DNA from: an uncultured Candidatus Saccharibacteria bacterium
Lineage (GTDB): Bacteria; Patescibacteriota; Saccharimonadia; Saccharimonadales; Saccharimonadaceae
Direction of reading: 5' to 3'
Assembly: GCA_946415265.1 (NCBI GenBank)
Contig: CAMKRV010000008.1
Location: 1-37,194 of the forward strand
Length of the DNA: 37,194 bases
Of the stretch, positions 36,698 through 37,194 are shown piece by piece. Made by a program: the position numbers and the translations under genes. Position 1 is the stretch's first letter, and each line of letters begins with the position of its first letter. The notes under the pieces were generated by a model, which had not been told where the DNA came from, did no database searches, and was given only the letters and a program-made list of their open reading frames with translations.

Positions 36698-36924
36698 CCT
36701 GTTTTACCTTTTACCTCGCTTAGAGTTTTGTTCGGTTGCGGTGCCATCTTGTATTTTATGAAAAGGCGTATACAAAAATGGCACCGCAAGGGTGCAATCA
36801 TCTAATAATCGTACCGAAGTCCGACAGTTAGACACCTTACGATGCCATTTTATGCTGTCGGATAATCGGTAAAATGAAAATATTCGGTACTTATATATTA
36901 TTAAATGATTGCAGTTTTATTATA
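36698..36924 (-). promoter_or_regulatory. Promoter plus structured 5' leader, copy D
   Basis: -10 TATAAT (36919-36924). P1 TGCAATCATTTAATAAT/ATTATTAGATGATTGCA. Loop GGCATCGTAAGG (36835-36846) complementary to CCTTGCGGTGCC (36780-36791). Confidence 0.8.
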
Positions 36925-36968
36925 ACAATGTGGGGTGAAAATGGCAAATAAAATGAAACAAAAAATAG

Positions 36969-37082
36969 ACGAGTCGCTTCTCATCCTTCGGATGAGAAGA
37001 CTTTTGTTCGTCGTTTCGGAAAAGAAAGCAAGCTTTCTTTTCTCTCGTCTCCTCCAAAAGGCGAGCTATGTTCGCGACTCGT
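36969..37082. ncRNA. Multi-branched structured element, candidate ncRNA or palindromic repeat
   Basis: Outer stem ACGAGTCGC/GCGACTCGT (9 bp) enclosing hairpins TTCTCATC..GATGAGAA and GAAAAGAAAGC-AA-GCTTTCTTTTC. Confidence 0.4.
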
Positions 37083-37096
37083 GCGGATTCTGTCAT

Positions 37097-37139
37097 CTGA
37101 AATAAAATAAAAGCCCTTTGGGCTTTAATTTTATTTCAG
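37097..37139. terminator. Bidirectional terminator
   Basis: CTGAAATAAAATAAAAGCCC-TTT-GGGCTTTAATTTTATTTCAG. Confidence 0.8.
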
Positions 37140-37194
37140 TGGCGGAACCGACGAGACTCGAACTCGCGACCTCTGCCGTGACAGGGCAGCGCTC
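37140..37194 (-). tRNA. tRNA-Asp(GUC), partial at window edge, CCA encoded
   Basis: Minus strand: anticodon arm CTGCC-CTGTCAC-GGCAG, T-arm GCGAG-TTCGAGT-CTCGT, acceptor ending TTCCGCCA. Confidence 0.9.

Noticed and set aside
486-36761. Most plus-strand ORFs of 60-231 aa in the track
   Set aside because: Antisense to well-supported minus-strand genes, low-complexity translations, and no RBS or family motifs.
88-36924. Leaders as integron attC recombination sites
   Set aside because: They sit 5' of genes with a fixed -10 spacing, no integrase is present, and the canonical RYYYAAC/GTTRRRY cores are not consistently found. An RNA leader fits better.
1-37194. CRISPR array or Cas genes
   Set aside because: No regularly spaced direct repeats and no Cas-like ORFs.

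Overview
This 37 kb window has the size, gene content and style of a Patescibacteria/CPR, probably Saccharibacteria-like, chromosome; that assignment is inferred from gene content only. Nearly every gene is on the minus strand. Housekeeping genes: GT2 glycosyltransferase, RelA/SpoT, ParA/ParB, L21, IleS, MscS, NrdR, FtsZ, FtsA, a heterodimeric ABC exporter, Adk, Map, S21 and a NUDIX hydrolase. Interleaved are several large secreted or surface proteins (FISUMP-type, DUF6273-like, LPXTG-like). RNA features: tRNA-Thr(CGU), a partial tRNA-Asp(GUC), a T-box leader upstream of ileS, and several structured elements. The most interesting signal is a leader element present four times (about 88-316, 7844-8058, 26846-27076, 36698-36924), each time directly upstream of a surface-protein gene. 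Each copy has a -10 box, then exactly 5 nt later a 16-17 bp helix (P1) whose sequence differs between copies but stays paired, with an invariant U.G wobble at base pair 10. A near-invariant 12-nt loop (GGCRYCGYAAGG) can form a pseudoknot with the near-adjacent CCTTGCGGTGCC. That same strand can instead pair with a downstream GGCACC element, which suggests a switch. Other observations: a pair of covarying hairpins flanking rplU, a NrdR with no cysteines, a frameshifted nuclease-like remnant, an in-frame palindromic insertion in ileS, a surface gene lying between ftsA and ftsZ, and a 170-nt quasi-palindrome downstream of ileS. All calls come from reading the sequence; no database or folding software was used.
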